A stretch of 40,998 nt of DNA from Streptomyces sp. ISL-87 (GTDB lineage: Bacteria > Actinomycetota > Actinomycetes > Streptomycetales > Streptomycetaceae): NCBI RefSeq assembly GCF_018614095.1, contig NZ_JAGGOY010000020.1, positions 1-40,998 of the forward strand, written 5' to 3'. This document shows positions 23,066 to 31,447 of this stretch, in pieces (the first letter of the stretch is position 1; the number at the start of each line of letters is the position of its first letter). The notes under the pieces are model-generated. The model was given only the letters and a program-made list of their open reading frames with translations. It did no database searches and had not been told where the DNA came from. Made by a program: the position numbers and the translations under genes.

Positions 23066-23938
23066 ATGAGCGATGACCCGCAGCAGCAGCCCCAGCAGTA
23101 CGTCCTCACCCTGTCCTGCCCTGACAAGCAGGGCATCGTGCATGCCGTGTCCAGTTACCTGTTCATGACCGGATGCAACATCGAGGACAGCCGGCAGTTC
23201 GGCGACCACGACACCGGCCTTTTCTTCATGCGGGTCCACTTCTCGGCGGAGCCGCCGGTGACCGTGGAGAAGCTGCGGGCCAGCTTCGCCGCCATCGGGG
23301 ACTCCTTCCGTATGGACTGGCAGATCCACCGCTCCGACGATCGCATGCGGATCGTGCTGATGGTGTCCAAGTTCGGCCACTGCCTGAACGACCTGCTGTT
23401 CCGGGCGCGGATCGGTGCACTGCCGGTGGAGATCGCGGCGGTGGTCTCCAACCACACGGACTTCGCGGAGCTGGTCGGCTCGTACGACATCCCGTTCGTG
23501 CACATTCCGGTGACCAAGGACACGAAGGCGGCGGCGGAGACGCAGCTGCTGGAGCTGGTGCGCGCGGAGAACGTCGAGCTGGTGGTCCTTGCGCGGTACA
23601 TGCAGGTGCTGTCGGACACGCTGTGCAAGGAGTTGAGCGGGCGGATCATCAACATCCACCACTCGTTCCTGCCGAGCTTCAAGGGCGCGAAGCCGTACCA
23701 CCAGGCGCATGCGCGCGGTGTGAAGCTGATCGGTGCGACGGCGCACTACGTGACGGCCGACCTGGACGAGGGCCCGATCATCGAGCAGGAGGTCGAGCGG
23801 GTGGGCCACGAGGTGACGCCGGACCAGCTGGTGGCGATCGGGCGTGACGTGGAGTGCCAGGCGCTGGCGCGGGCCGTGAAGTGGCACAGCGAACACCGCG
23901 TCCTGCTGAACGGCTCTCGCACGGTCGTCTTCGCCTGA
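23066..23938 (+). CDS. purU: Formyltetrahydrofolate deformylase
   Basis: Hydrolyses 10-formyltetrahydrofolate to formate and tetrahydrofolate, balancing the one-carbon pool and supplying formate. 290 residues. The N-terminal ACT domain (about 10-85: YVLTLSCPDKQGIVHAVSS, NIEDSRQFGD) is followed by the formyltransferase-like catalytic domain: MRIVLMVSKFGHCLNDLL near 95, VVSNHTDF near 128, VLARYMQVLS near 178, then INIHHSFLPSFKGAKPYHQA near 195 with the catalytic Asn-His pair, and GATAHYVTADLDEGPIIEQE with the Asp near 235. ATG at 23066 is preferred; an ATG at 23048 overlapping the previous stop would add six residues. Confidence 0.96.
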   Translation: MSDDPQQQPQQYVLTLSCPDKQGIVHAVSSYLFMTGCNIEDSRQFGDHDTGLFFMRVHFSAEPPVTVEKLRASFAAIGDSFRMDWQIHRSDDRMRIVLMVSKFGHCLNDLLFRARIGALPVEIAAVVSNHTDFAELVGSYDIPFVHIPVTKDTKAAAETQLLELVRAENVELVVLARYMQVLSDTLCKELSGRIINIHHSFLPSFKGAKPYHQAHARGVKLIGATAHYVTADLDEGPIIEQEVERVGHEVTPDQLVAIGRDVECQALARAVKWHSEHRVLLNGSRTVVFA

Positions 23939-23990
23939 CACCTGCCGGGGGTTGAACCGTCCTGCCTTCTCGGCCCCGCCGGGCACACCC

Positions 23991-24037
23991 AGCCCCGCCG
24001 GGCTGGATGTGCCGGCCGGGCTGGATGTGCCGGCCGG
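23991..24037. repeat. Convergent-intergenic hairpin and 18-bp tandem repeat
   Basis: CCAGCCC (23991-23997) pairs with GGGCTGG (24002-24008) over a four-base loop, a possible terminator for purU and the opposing gene. GGGCTGGATGTGCCGGCC is repeated exactly at 24002-24019 and 24020-24037. Confidence 0.5.
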
Positions 24038-24043
24038 GTTGGG

Positions 24044-25309
24044 CTACAGGCGGCTGAGGGAGGCGGCGGCGAAGAGGACGTCGCGGATGGCTTCGCGGTC
24101 GCCGTGTTGGCCTGCCGCCGCTTCCTCCGGGGAGATGTGGCCCGCGGCCAGCTGGCAGAACTCCGCGCCGTCCAGCGCGATGTGCGCCACCCGGTGGTCC
24201 GGCGACGGTTTCGCCGCCGGGGAGTCCAGGGCGATGTCCCAGCTGCCGCCGCCCCCGCCCTCGATCTCCAGCTGCAGGGTCCGCCCAGGGGCTCCCGCCG
24301 CGACCAGCCCGCGGGCCGGCGCCGCCAGGCCGCGGCGGCGGCGATGGGCGAGGGCGCTCGGGAGGAGCCGTGCCGCGAGGTCGATCATCCGGTTCAGGTG
24401 CGGACCCGACGGCGGGTCGTACGGGTAGTCCACCGCCTCCGCGATGTCCCACGCGTGCACCCAGCACTCGAAGGCGCGCTCCAGGAACGCGTCCCCGAGC
24501 GGCAGGGCGAACGAGCCGTAGTCGACGTCCAGCTCGGCCACGCCCCGGCCCGCGAACGACACCGTGCGTACGAGGGTGTGCCCCTGCTCCCGCCACGGCT
24601 CGCGGACCTGCCGTGTGACCGGGTACGAGCTGTTGTTCCAGAAGTGCTCCGTACGGCCCGCCGGTCCCCCGGGCGGGGCGTCCTTGCCCAGCGGGTCGTC
24701 CAGTCCCAGCGCGGTCGCGACCAGGCCGTCCACCGTGAGCAGATGCCCGATGACCCCGGCCACCGTGGTCCGCCGCGACTGCCGCCGGTCCTCCTCGAAC
24801 CACTTCAGCCGTACCGGGGTGTGCCACTCCGACTCGCCGAAGTCCCGTAGCAGCGCGTCGAGCCGCGCCGTCTCCGTGTCGTACGGATTGGCCCACACCG
24901 GTACGGGGATGCGCGCCGGCCGCTTGCCCAGGCAGTCCTCCAGTACCCGCGACCGCAGCAGCGGCTTCAGGTCGAGGCTCTCCTCGGGATGCAGCAGCCC
25001 CACCGCGTCGCGCAGCCGCAACGCCTCCTCCGCGCAGGGCGCGCAATCGGTGAGGTGGTCCTCCACCGCCTGGGTCTCCTCCGCGGAACACGCGGCCAGC
25101 GCCCACGCGCCGAGCAGGGACTTCAGTACGGCATGGGAGGGCGGATGCGGAGGTGCGGGTGCGGGCGACGGCTGCGGGGTGTGCCGCGGGGTGTGCCGCG
25201 GGGCGTGCCGCGGGTCGAAGTCGTCGGCGGCCCCGCGAGGACCCGGTATGCGCGCGACGCCGCCGGGCCGCTCGTATCCGTCATCGGGTGTGTCGGAGCG
25301 TCCGGTCAT
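24044..25309 (-). CDS. Anti-sigma-factor-like protein: zinc finger (ZAS) fused to an MDMPI domain
   Basis: 421 residues. The N-terminal 45 residues are disordered (DPRHAPRHTPRHTPQPSPAP). A zinc-binding anti-sigma (zf-HC2) module follows with EDHLTDCAPC near residue 80, the HxxxCxxC signature, which in this family binds the sigma factor. From about residue 150 comes a mycothiol-dependent maleylpyruvate isomerase-type (MDMPI, DinB-like) domain: TTVAGVIGHLLTVDGLVATALG, and AFECWVHAWDIAEAVDYPYD. The C-terminal part is the associated SCP2-like region (WDIALDSPAAKPSPDHRVAH). ATG at 25309 overlaps the sigma factor stop (ATGA), so the pair is coupled. The fusion suggests a cytoplasmic sensor, possibly responsive to thiol or metal state; this is inferred. 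Confidence 0.85.
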   Translation of the reverse strand: MTGRSDTPDDGYERPGGVARIPGPRGAADDFDPRHAPRHTPRHTPQPSPAPAPPHPPSHAVLKSLLGAWALAACSAEETQAVEDHLTDCAPCAEEALRLRDAVGLLHPEESLDLKPLLRSRVLEDCLGKRPARIPVPVWANPYDTETARLDALLRDFGESEWHTPVRLKWFEEDRRQSRRTTVAGVIGHLLTVDGLVATALGLDDPLGKDAPPGGPAGRTEHFWNNSSYPVTRQVREPWREQGHTLVRTVSFAGRGVAELDVDYGSFALPLGDAFLERAFECWVHAWDIAEAVDYPYDPPSGPHLNRMIDLAARLLPSALAHRRRRGLAAPARGLVAAGAPGRTLQLEIEGGGGGSWDIALDSPAAKPSPDHRVAHIALDGAEFCQLAAGHISPEEAAAGQHGDREAIRDVLFAAASLSRL

Positions 25310-25884
25310 CGGGGCGTTCCATATCCAGGGGGGCCGTATCCGGGCGGGGCGGTGTCCTCCTGCGGGAGGGTGTTGGCGGTCGACAGCAACTGCAGCCCGA
25401 GCCGCAGCCGGCGCCGCGCCTCGTCCTCGCTGATCTGGAGGTCGGCGGCGGCCTGGCGGTAGTCGCGGCGCTTGAAGTACGCGAGTTCCAGGGCGGCGCG
25501 CAGCGGTGCGGGCATGGAGGTGACGATGAAGTCCGCGCGGGCTGCCGCGTTGGCGCTGGCCACCTTGCGTTCCAGCTCCTCGCGGGAGCCGCGCCCCAGT
25601 TCGGCCTGGCGCAGCCGGGCCACCGCCTGGCCCTGGGTGATCCGGGCGACCCAGGAGCGCATGGAGCCCTGCTTGGGGTCGTAGGCGTCCGGGTTCTCCC
25701 AGATGTAGCCGAAGACCTCGCGGGTGATCCGGTCGGCGGCCTTCTCGTCGCCCAGTACCCGGTGCGCCAGGCTGTGCACGAGCGAGGCGAAGCGGTCGTA
25801 CAGCTCCCCGAGCGCGGCGGCTTCGCCGCGGGCGAGGCGCTGTTGCATGCGGCGGTCCCAGCGCGGTGGTACGTCCTTCGGCAT
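25306..25884 (-). CDS. RNA polymerase sigma factor, ECF type
   Basis: 192 residues. Region 2 covers about residues 25-95 (LGELYDRFASLVHSLAHRVL, ITREVFGYIWENPDAYDPKQ, GSMRSWVARITQGQAVARLR), with the core-binding and -10 recognition helices. Region 4 is at about 120-170 (MPAPLRAALELAYFKRRDYR, then AAADLQISEDEARRRLRLGL), the -35-binding helix-turn-helix. The C-terminal tail is Pro/Gly-rich. ATG at 25884 is preferred (GGGGGC upstream); earlier in-frame starts at 25911 and 25926 lack a site. It is first gene of a two-gene operon with its probable anti-sigma partner. ECF factors often drive their own promoters, but no self-promoter motif was recognised. Confidence 0.92.
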   Translation of the reverse strand: MPKDVPPRWDRRMQQRLARGEAAALGELYDRFASLVHSLAHRVLGDEKAADRITREVFGYIWENPDAYDPKQGSMRSWVARITQGQAVARLRQAELGRGSREELERKVASANAAARADFIVTSMPAPLRAALELAYFKRRDYRQAAADLQISEDEARRRLRLGLQLLSTANTLPQEDTAPPGYGPPGYGTPR

Positions 25885-26167
25885 AGTGCCCCCAGCCGTG
25901 TGTCGACTCATCGAATGTAGTGGCACATGGCCGCGTGCGCCCGTTTTGCGAGAAGCTCGCCGTGGACGAGTGCCCTCCGTGATAGAAGTCCGCTCTCACC
26001 GACGGGGCTTGCGTACACACGTGCGCGCCCTGCCGCGCTTCCCGTGCGCGGGTTCGATGCGGCCGTCTGCTTGACCACTTCGCTTAACGCGCAGGCCACT
26101 CAGGCCTTACGCTCCTGCCTTGTCTTGAACTGCACCCCACCGCACACGTGAAGGCGGAACGCCGAAT
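25885..26167. promoter_or_regulatory. Divergent region between the sigma factor and the EF-hand gene
   Basis: 283 bases with several AT-richer islands (ATCGAATGTAGTGG at about 25911, TTGACCACTTCGCTTAAC at about 26071). TTGACC could be a -35 for the EF-hand gene, but no good -10 follows at 17 bases. Confidence 0.4.
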
Positions 26168-26692
26168 ATGGACAGCGCAGAATACGAGCGCAAGATCGCC
26201 TCCCGATTCGCCACCTTCGACCAGGACGGCAACGGCTCGATCGACCGGGAGGACTTCAGCGCGGCCGCGAGGGCGGTGCTGGCCGAGTTCGGGACCGCCG
26301 CGCGGTCGGAGAAAGGGCAGGCGCTCTTCGCGGGCGCCGAGGCGTTCTGGCAGGGCATGGCCGGAATCGCGGACGTGGACGGTGACCAGCGGGTGTCCCG
26401 CGAGGAGTTCATCACCGGGGCGGCGAAGCGGCTGCGGGACAGCCCGGAGCGGTTCGCGGAGATCGCGCGGCCGTTCCTGCGGGCGGTGATCGCGGTGGCC
26501 TCGGAGGACGCGGCGGGCGCGGGGTCGACCCCGGCGGCGACGGCGCGCGTCCTGCGGGTGCTGGGTACCCCGGGCGAGCTGGCCGACCAGGTGGCGACGG
26601 CCCTGGACGCCGACGGCGACGGCCGTATCTCGGAGGAGGAGATCCTCAAGGCGTTCGCGGGCTACTGCGGCGTGGAGGCCCCGGACGCGTAG
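26168..26692 (+). CDS. EF-hand calcium-binding protein (calerythrin-like)
   Basis: 174-residue soluble protein with canonical Ca2+ loops: DQDGNGSIDREDF near residue 18, DVDGDQRVSREEF near 69 and DADGDGRISEEEI near 146. All three keep acidic residues at positions 1, 3 and 12 (D/E) and the Gly at 6 or an acceptable substitute. A possible fourth, degenerate site lies around residues 105-125. The arrangement matches calerythrin and the Streptomyces Cab proteins, thought to be cytoplasmic Ca2+ buffers or sensors affecting aerial growth. ATG at 26168 follows GGCGGAAC. Single gene, ended by a strong hairpin shared with the opposite-strand immunity gene. Confidence 0.93.
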   Translation: MDSAEYERKIASRFATFDQDGNGSIDREDFSAAARAVLAEFGTAARSEKGQALFAGAEAFWQGMAGIADVDGDQRVSREEFITGAAKRLRDSPERFAEIARPFLRAVIAVASEDAAGAGSTPAATARVLRVLGTPGELADQVATALDADGDGRISEEEILKAFAGYCGVEAPDA

Positions 26693-26702
26693 CACGCGCC
26701 CC

Positions 26703-26731
26703 CCGGCGGGCACTGCGTGCGTGCCCGCCGG
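26703..26731. terminator. Bidirectional terminator between the EF-hand and immunity genes
   Basis: Perfect 11-bp stem CCGGCGGGCAC (26703-26713) / GTGCCCGCCGG (26721-26731) with a 7-base loop, between two convergent genes 65 bases apart. Confidence 0.7.
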
Positions 26732-26757
26732 TGTGGGGCTCGGGTGTGGGGTGCGGC

Positions 26758-27624
26758 TCAGGTGTCGATCTCGCCGGTCCAGCCGAACTCCAGGAGCTCC
26801 TTGGGCAGGTACTCGGACTCGACCTCGATCGGCATGCCGGCGTCGCGGGCCATGCAGGCGACCGCGAGCGGGCCCAGGGCCACCAGGCCCTCACCGCTCA
26901 GGGCGCGCGCCTCGTCGGCGGTCCAGAACTCCTTGTGCCACGTGAGGGCGTCGACCAGGGCCTCGTTGAACGCTTCCGCGTCCCGGCGGAGGTACCTGTA
27001 GAACATGATGACCGGCGGGTAGAGGATCTTCGCCATCAGTTCCTGGTCGGCGTACTCGACCGCTTCCGGGGCGGTGCCGTTGACCGCGGCGACGAGCTTG
27101 TCGTACACATCGTCCCGGCCGAACCAGAAGCTCTGCAGGGTCTCCACCCAGGAGTACGTGTACTCGTCGAGCAGCGCGCCCGACTCGCGCAGGAACGGGA
27201 CCGGTACCTGGGCCAGGCGCTGGGCCCGGTCGTTCTCACGGCAGATCGCGGCCAGGTAGAACGAGTCGAGCCAGGTGCCCGCGTGCAGGTAGGGCTGCGG
27301 TCCCGTCGCGGGGAGGTTCTTCACCTCGCCCGCGATCCCGATCCGGCAGGGTACGGGCCCCTCGGGAGCGGTGGCCGAGGTGAACAGGGCCGAGCCGACC
27401 TGCATGGCCCTGACCCACGCCTCCCACGTCTCGAAGGCGTCCGCCTCGGGGTCCTTCAGGCAGAACCACTTCGCCGCGATGAGCGCGTCGCTCAGGGCGT
27501 CGTGGCGGTACACCTCGGACGTCTCGATGCGGTCGAGCATCCGGCCGACGTTCTTGATGAGCGGCGCCATCGCCCCGTCCACATCGTCCGTGCGGAAGTC
27601 ATGGCGGGCAATCCTGGTGACCAC
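26758..27624 (-). CDS. Immunity protein, Imm49-type
   Basis: 288-residue soluble, largely helical protein. The overall pattern (RIARHDFRTDDVDGAMAPLI, MLDRIETSEVYRHDALSDAL, YTYSWVETLQSFWFGRDDVY, and near the end YLPKELLEFGW) matches my recollection of the Imm49 family, which neutralises toxins of polymorphic systems. GTG at 27624 is chosen because GAGGAGA lies six bases upstream. The gene follows the toxin stop by only 13 bases on the same strand, so both come from one transcript, and it is the last gene of the cassette. It should bind the nuclease tip in the producing cell. The Imm49 name rests on recognition, not a profile search. Confidence 0.78.
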   Translation of the reverse strand: MVTRIARHDFRTDDVDGAMAPLIKNVGRMLDRIETSEVYRHDALSDALIAAKWFCLKDPEADAFETWEAWVRAMQVGSALFTSATAPEGPVPCRIGIAGEVKNLPATGPQPYLHAGTWLDSFYLAAICRENDRAQRLAQVPVPFLRESGALLDEYTYSWVETLQSFWFGRDDVYDKLVAAVNGTAPEAVEYADQELMAKILYPPVIMFYRYLRRDAEAFNEALVDALTWHKEFWTADEARALSGEGLVALGPLAVACMARDAGMPIEVESEYLPKELLEFGWTGEIDT

Positions 27625-27637
27625 GTGCTCTCCTCGG

Positions 27638-30637
27638 CTAGATCTTGAAGTATTCGAGCAGGGCACCAGCGTAGGAGCCGTCCGCCTTGCTGGCCTTCAC
27701 CAGCGCATACTTCAGCTTCCCGTCCGCCAGGGCGGCCTTGAGGTCGCCCGCGATCTCGGCGTCCTTCCCGCCTCGGGCGGTCATCTCGGCGAAGATCGTG
27801 TGCAGGTACTCCTTGGTGCCCTGCTTGACCCGCATCTTCTGGGGGAGGCCGGTGCTCTGACGCCAGTCCAGCTTCGCCCCGGGCGCCTTCGCCTCGACGA
27901 TGAGGTACTCGCCGTCATCGCCGAGCTTGTACAGCTGGTCGAACATGTTGGCGCCGTTGGGCGTCTTCGGGAGTTCGACCCACTCGGCGTCGGGGAAGTG
28001 CTTGGGCACGACGTGCAGCTCGGCTGCCTTCTCGCCGAGCGCCTCGCCCAGTTTGCTGTTGTTGGAGACGCCGGGGAGCTTGTCGTCGAAGGCCTTCTGC
28101 GCGGCTTCGAGGGCCGCCTTGGTCGCCTCGTTCGGTGTGGCCTTGAAGGCGTCCTGGGCATCGGTGAGGGTCCTGCCGAGGTGGCGGTTCTTCGCCACGT
28201 CGTCGAGCAGCGCGAGCTGCCCGGTGGTGGCGGTGTCCCGCTTGAACGGCTTCGAGTCGAAGGTGATCTCGGACGGCCCGCTCGGCAGGTCGTACTTGGC
28301 CACCCACTGGCCCGGGGTGGCCTCCTTCAGGATCGGGAGCTCCACGCCGTCGACGATGGCCTTCTTGTGCCAGCGGTGGCCGTCGGGGCGGTACCACTTG
28401 TCGAACCACGTCTTGTCGGGGAGGTTGGCCAGGCGGACGTGCTCGTCCTGGATCGCCTTGCGCTGCGCCGGGGTCAGGTCGTCCCGCCGCATGCTGCCGT
28501 CGCCGTACTTGGGCTTCTCCTGCCCGGGGTGCGCCGGGTTGGAGGGGTCGTCGGCCGCGTGGCCCGCGTCACCGGCCGCGTCGTCCGCGGCACGGCCCGC
28601 GTCACCGGCCGCGTCACCGGCTGCGTCGCCCGCCGCGTGGCCCGCGTCCCCCGTCGCGTCGCCGGCCGCGTGGCCCGCGTCGCCGATCGCGTCGTCGCCG
28701 GCGCGGCCCAGGTCGTCCAGGCCGCCGCCGGGGCCCGTGGCGCCGCCGCCGGGGCCGTCGGTGCGGGGGAGGCCGTTGTCGGCGGCCCCGCCGCCGGGCA
28801 GGTCGTGGCCGCCGCCGCCCGTGGAGGGGCCGTCGGTGCGCGGGCCGGGTACGGCCTCTCCGGGACGGACGCCGGTACCGGTGTTGTCCAGGCTGTTGGC
28901 GGGCATGTGGTCGCCCACGCCGCCTCCGGGCGTGTGCGGGGTGTTCCCGCCCGGCAGGTTGTCGCCGGCCCGGCCGGTGGGCGTGAGGTCGCCCGGGAGG
29001 TGGCTTCCCGGGTTGCCGCCGGGCGTGTGGTCGCCGACACGGCCGATGTCGTCGGTGCTGCCGCCGAGGCGGACGAAGTCGTCGCCGCCGCGGCCGCCGA
29101 CGCCGGCCAGCTCGGGGACCCTGGCCGGGGCCGGAGTCCCGACCCGCGGCGTGTCCGCCCCGGTGACGGGGTTGGCGGGCTTGTCCGGCGTGGTGGGCCT
29201 GCCGTCGGCGCCTGGCTTGTCCACCACGTCCTTCGGGGCCTCGGCCACATGGCTGTCGACGCTGCCGTCGGCCTTGTAGATGGTGCCGTCCTCGCCCATG
29301 AACCGCGGGGCGCCTTCGCCGGGCAGGCGGACTGTGCCGGGCGGCAGGGCGGTGGTTCCCTCGGGGAGCTTGAAGTTGCCGTCGGGTAGCTTGACCGCAC
29401 CGTCGGGGATCTTGACGCCGTCGGGGATGTGGACCGTGCCGTCGGGGAGCTTGAGGGAGCCCTCGGGCAGGTTGATGGTGCCGTCGGGGAACTTGGGCAG
29501 CTCGATGTTGCCCATGCCCTTGAGACCGGCCATGACATCGCCGATCTTGCCGAGACCGGCGCCGGCGCCCTTGAACACGTAGGTCATGGGGTCGATGGCC
29601 TTGCCGACCTTGCCCGCGAGGGAAATCGCCCTGGCGGCCGCTCCGGCCTTGCCCGCGCCCGAGGCGGCGCCCCCGGCGCCTCCGGTGAAGACGGTGGTCA
29701 CGACGTTGAAGGTGACCGCGCCGGCCGCACGGGAGGGGTTCTCGCTCCACTGGTCCCAGGCCAGCAGCGCCTTGCCGGTCTCCTTCATCGCGGTGCGGGA
29801 GTCCCGCAGCCAGGACGGGAGGTCCTTGTCGTCGGCCAGCAGGTACGCGGAGCCGACGACGGGGATGGAGGTGATGACCAGGCCGGTGGCGAGCTTGCCC
29901 AGGCCCACCCAGGCCTGCCCGGCGGCGTCCCATCCGTCGAACCCGACCAGCGTGCCCAGGCCCTTGATGGTGCCCCACACGCCGTCGACGATGACGCCCT
30001 TGCCGAAGTCGTAGGCGTGCTCCCACACCTGCCACCACGGCACCGACTCGGCGACCGCGTCACCCCACGGCAGGGACTTCGACGCCTTGAGGGCCTCGCC
30101 GTCGTAGCCGTACATGTGGTCGCCGTTGGAGCCGTCGTTGACCTTGAGCGGCTTCCCGCCGACCAGCGCGACGATCTTGGCGTGCGCGTTGCGCTCGGCG
30201 GTCTGGAACTGCGCCCAGACCTCGGCGATCTCGTTGCGCCGGTCGAGGTTCTCCTCGATCAGGTCGCCGTCCTCACGCCACTTCTTGTCGTGGGAGACCT
30301 TGTCCTTGAAGGACTGCGCCTCCTCGCGCAGGTGGTCCAGCTTCTTGATCAGCGGGTCGATGTCGCTCGCGTACGTGCCGAGGGCGCCCGCGATGACGCA
30401 CATGTCGGAACTGAACTTCAGGGTGACGTCCACGACCGGCTTCGTCACCGCGAACAGCTGCTCCGCCTCGGGAGCCTTGTAGTACGCCGACATCCCGCCG
30501 AAGGTGGTGTGGACGGCGTTGCCCGCGGTGGCGAGGGAGGCGCCGTCGCCCGACAGCGACTTCACCTTCTCCTGGAGCTTGGCGAGATCGCCGGTGAAGA
30601 CCGGGATCTCGGCCGGGTTGACCGGTGCGTCACTCAC
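27638..30637 (-). CDS. Polymorphic toxin, secreted effector with C-terminal restriction-endonuclease-fold domain
   Basis: 999 residues. The N-terminal helical domain (1-150: GDLAKLQEKVKSLSGDGASL, a WXG/LXG-like secretion head) is followed by a pretoxin region with hydrophobic segments (about 220-260, 300-345). Next come eight short repeats of the form xLPDGTxx (379-439), a Pro/Gly/Thr-rich stalk (440-635) and an AGDAxGDAGHA repeat (640-690). The C-terminal 285 residues are the toxin: FDQLY near 899, EYLIVEAKAPGAK near 912 and MRVKQGTKEYLHTIF near 938 fit a PD-(D/E)xK nuclease core (Asp, Glu-x-Lys, then Gln). The GTG start overlaps the DUF6507-like stop (GTGA). The immunity gene follows. The effector is probably exported by type VII secretion. 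Nuclease activity is inferred from motifs. Confidence 0.85.
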   Translation of the reverse strand: MSDAPVNPAEIPVFTGDLAKLQEKVKSLSGDGASLATAGNAVHTTFGGMSAYYKAPEAEQLFAVTKPVVDVTLKFSSDMCVIAGALGTYASDIDPLIKKLDHLREEAQSFKDKVSHDKKWREDGDLIEENLDRRNEIAEVWAQFQTAERNAHAKIVALVGGKPLKVNDGSNGDHMYGYDGEALKASKSLPWGDAVAESVPWWQVWEHAYDFGKGVIVDGVWGTIKGLGTLVGFDGWDAAGQAWVGLGKLATGLVITSIPVVGSAYLLADDKDLPSWLRDSRTAMKETGKALLAWDQWSENPSRAAGAVTFNVVTTVFTGGAGGAASGAGKAGAAARAISLAGKVGKAIDPMTYVFKGAGAGLGKIGDVMAGLKGMGNIELPKFPDGTINLPEGSLKLPDGTVHIPDGVKIPDGAVKLPDGNFKLPEGTTALPPGTVRLPGEGAPRFMGEDGTIYKADGSVDSHVAEAPKDVVDKPGADGRPTTPDKPANPVTGADTPRVGTPAPARVPELAGVGGRGGDDFVRLGGSTDDIGRVGDHTPGGNPGSHLPGDLTPTGRAGDNLPGGNTPHTPGGGVGDHMPANSLDNTGTGVRPGEAVPGPRTDGPSTGGGGHDLPGGGAADNGLPRTDGPGGGATGPGGGLDDLGRAGDDAIGDAGHAAGDATGDAGHAAGDAAGDAAGDAGRAADDAAGDAGHAADDPSNPAHPGQEKPKYGDGSMRRDDLTPAQRKAIQDEHVRLANLPDKTWFDKWYRPDGHRWHKKAIVDGVELPILKEATPGQWVAKYDLPSGPSEITFDSKPFKRDTATTGQLALLDDVAKNRHLGRTLTDAQDAFKATPNEATKAALEAAQKAFDDKLPGVSNNSKLGEALGEKAAELHVVPKHFPDAEWVELPKTPNGANMFDQLYKLGDDGEYLIVEAKAPGAKLDWRQSTGLPQKMRVKQGTKEYLHTIFAEMTARGGKDAEIAGDLKAALADGKLKYALVKASKADGSYAGALLEYFKI
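29318..29508 (-). repeat. LPDGT-type repeats in the toxin stalk
   Basis: About eight imperfect 7-8-residue units (LPKFPDGTI, LPEGSLK, LPDGTVH, IPDGVK, IPDGAVK, LPDGNFK, LPEGTTA, LPPGTVR) with Pro-(Asp/Glu)-Gly at fixed spacing, suggesting a stacked-turn or beta-solenoid rod. Confidence 0.75.
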
Positions 30638-31062
30638 TTGGCGCCCCCCGTGGCGTCCTTGAGGAGATCCAGTCGCACGGCCTTCGCCGCGTCCTGGGCG
30701 TGCTTGGCCGCGTCCAGATCGCCCTCGATGTACTCGTTGGTGGCCTTCGCGGCCCCGAGAACGGCGGCCTGGATCCGCTCGGACATCGAGGTGAGGTCCT
30801 TCTGCCGCTCCTTGCAGTACTCGGCGAGCGCGGCGCCCACCGGCCCGGACGCCTTCTGCGACAGTGGAGGCGCTCCGACCGGTACGGGTCCTTGCAGAGG
30901 TGTCGACGCCACCGAACCCGGTACGGCGGTGCCCGCGGCGTGCGCGGCCTCCGACATGTCGGTCATCAGTTTGTTCAGTGCCTTCTCCAGCTCACCGGCA
31001 CGCGTGCCGGTGAGCTGCAACTGGCCCTGTACACCCTGCGGCTTGATGTCCCACGACGTCAT
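30634..31062 (-). CDS. DUF6507-like small protein of the toxin cassette
   Basis: 142 residues, alanine-rich and helical. It starts MTSWDIKPQGVQGQLQLTG and has coiled-coil-like segments at about 20-45 and 80-130 (YCKERQKDLTSMSERIQAAV). This start pattern resembles the DUF6507 family, often next to WXG100 genes in Streptomyces; the name is from recall. AGGGGG precedes the ATG. The stop overlaps the toxin GTG (GTGA). Probably a secretion partner or chaperone for the toxin head. No catalytic motif is seen. Confidence 0.75.
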   Translation of the reverse strand: MTSWDIKPQGVQGQLQLTGTRAGELEKALNKLMTDMSEAAHAAGTAVPGSVASTPLQGPVPVGAPPLSQKASGPVGAALAEYCKERQKDLTSMSERIQAAVLGAAKATNEYIEGDLDAAKHAQDAAKAVRLDLLKDATGGAK

Positions 31063-31115
31063 GAATCCCCCTGCGAACCGAACCGAACCGAACGCGTCTG
31101 ATCGCGCCGCGGACG

Positions 31116-31427
31116 TCAGCCGATGTTGTCGACGGCGGCCTTGGCGCGGGCGATCGTCTGCGCGGCCGTCTGGTCGTTCTTCTCCAGCGTCGACCTCAGC
31201 AGCCCGATGATGTTCTTGACCTCCTGCGAGGCACCCTTCCAGCGCAGTTCCTTGGCGTGGTACTCGTCCGCCACGCCATCGGCCGCGAAGTCCATCATCG
31301 CGGCGTTCACCTGCGCGTCACGCGCGGCGATGACCTGCTCCAGACGGCCGATCACCACGTTGATGTTGGTCTGTGCCTCCGTCGAGGCACCCGTGTCGTA
31401 CGACCGACGGTCTTCTCCCGCTGCCAT
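31116..31427 (-). CDS. WXG100-like (ESAT-6 family) protein
   Basis: 103 residues, the size of a WXG100 protein. Helix 1 covers about 12-45 (EAQTNINVVIGRLEQVIAAR), the turn LRWKGASQEV near 61 carries the W-x-G signature, and helix 2 covers about 66-100. ATG at 31427 is chosen over the TTG at 31430 by codon and by GGGGAG upstream. The family is secreted as helical-hairpin dimers by type VII machinery. It pairs with the gene 20 bases upstream, giving a two-protein substrate module in front of the toxin. Confidence 0.85.
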   Translation of the reverse strand: MAAGEDRRSYDTGASTEAQTNINVVIGRLEQVIAARDAQVNAAMMDFAADGVADEYHAKELRWKGASQEVKNIIGLLRSTLEKNDQTAAQTIARAKAAVDNIG

Positions 31428-31447
31428 CAACCATCACTCCCCGTGAA

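Noticed and set aside
26731..29389. Two long plus-strand frames (26731-27648 and 27371-29389)
   Set aside because: Both mirror the immunity and toxin genes; composition is Val/Gly/Arg-rich without motifs.
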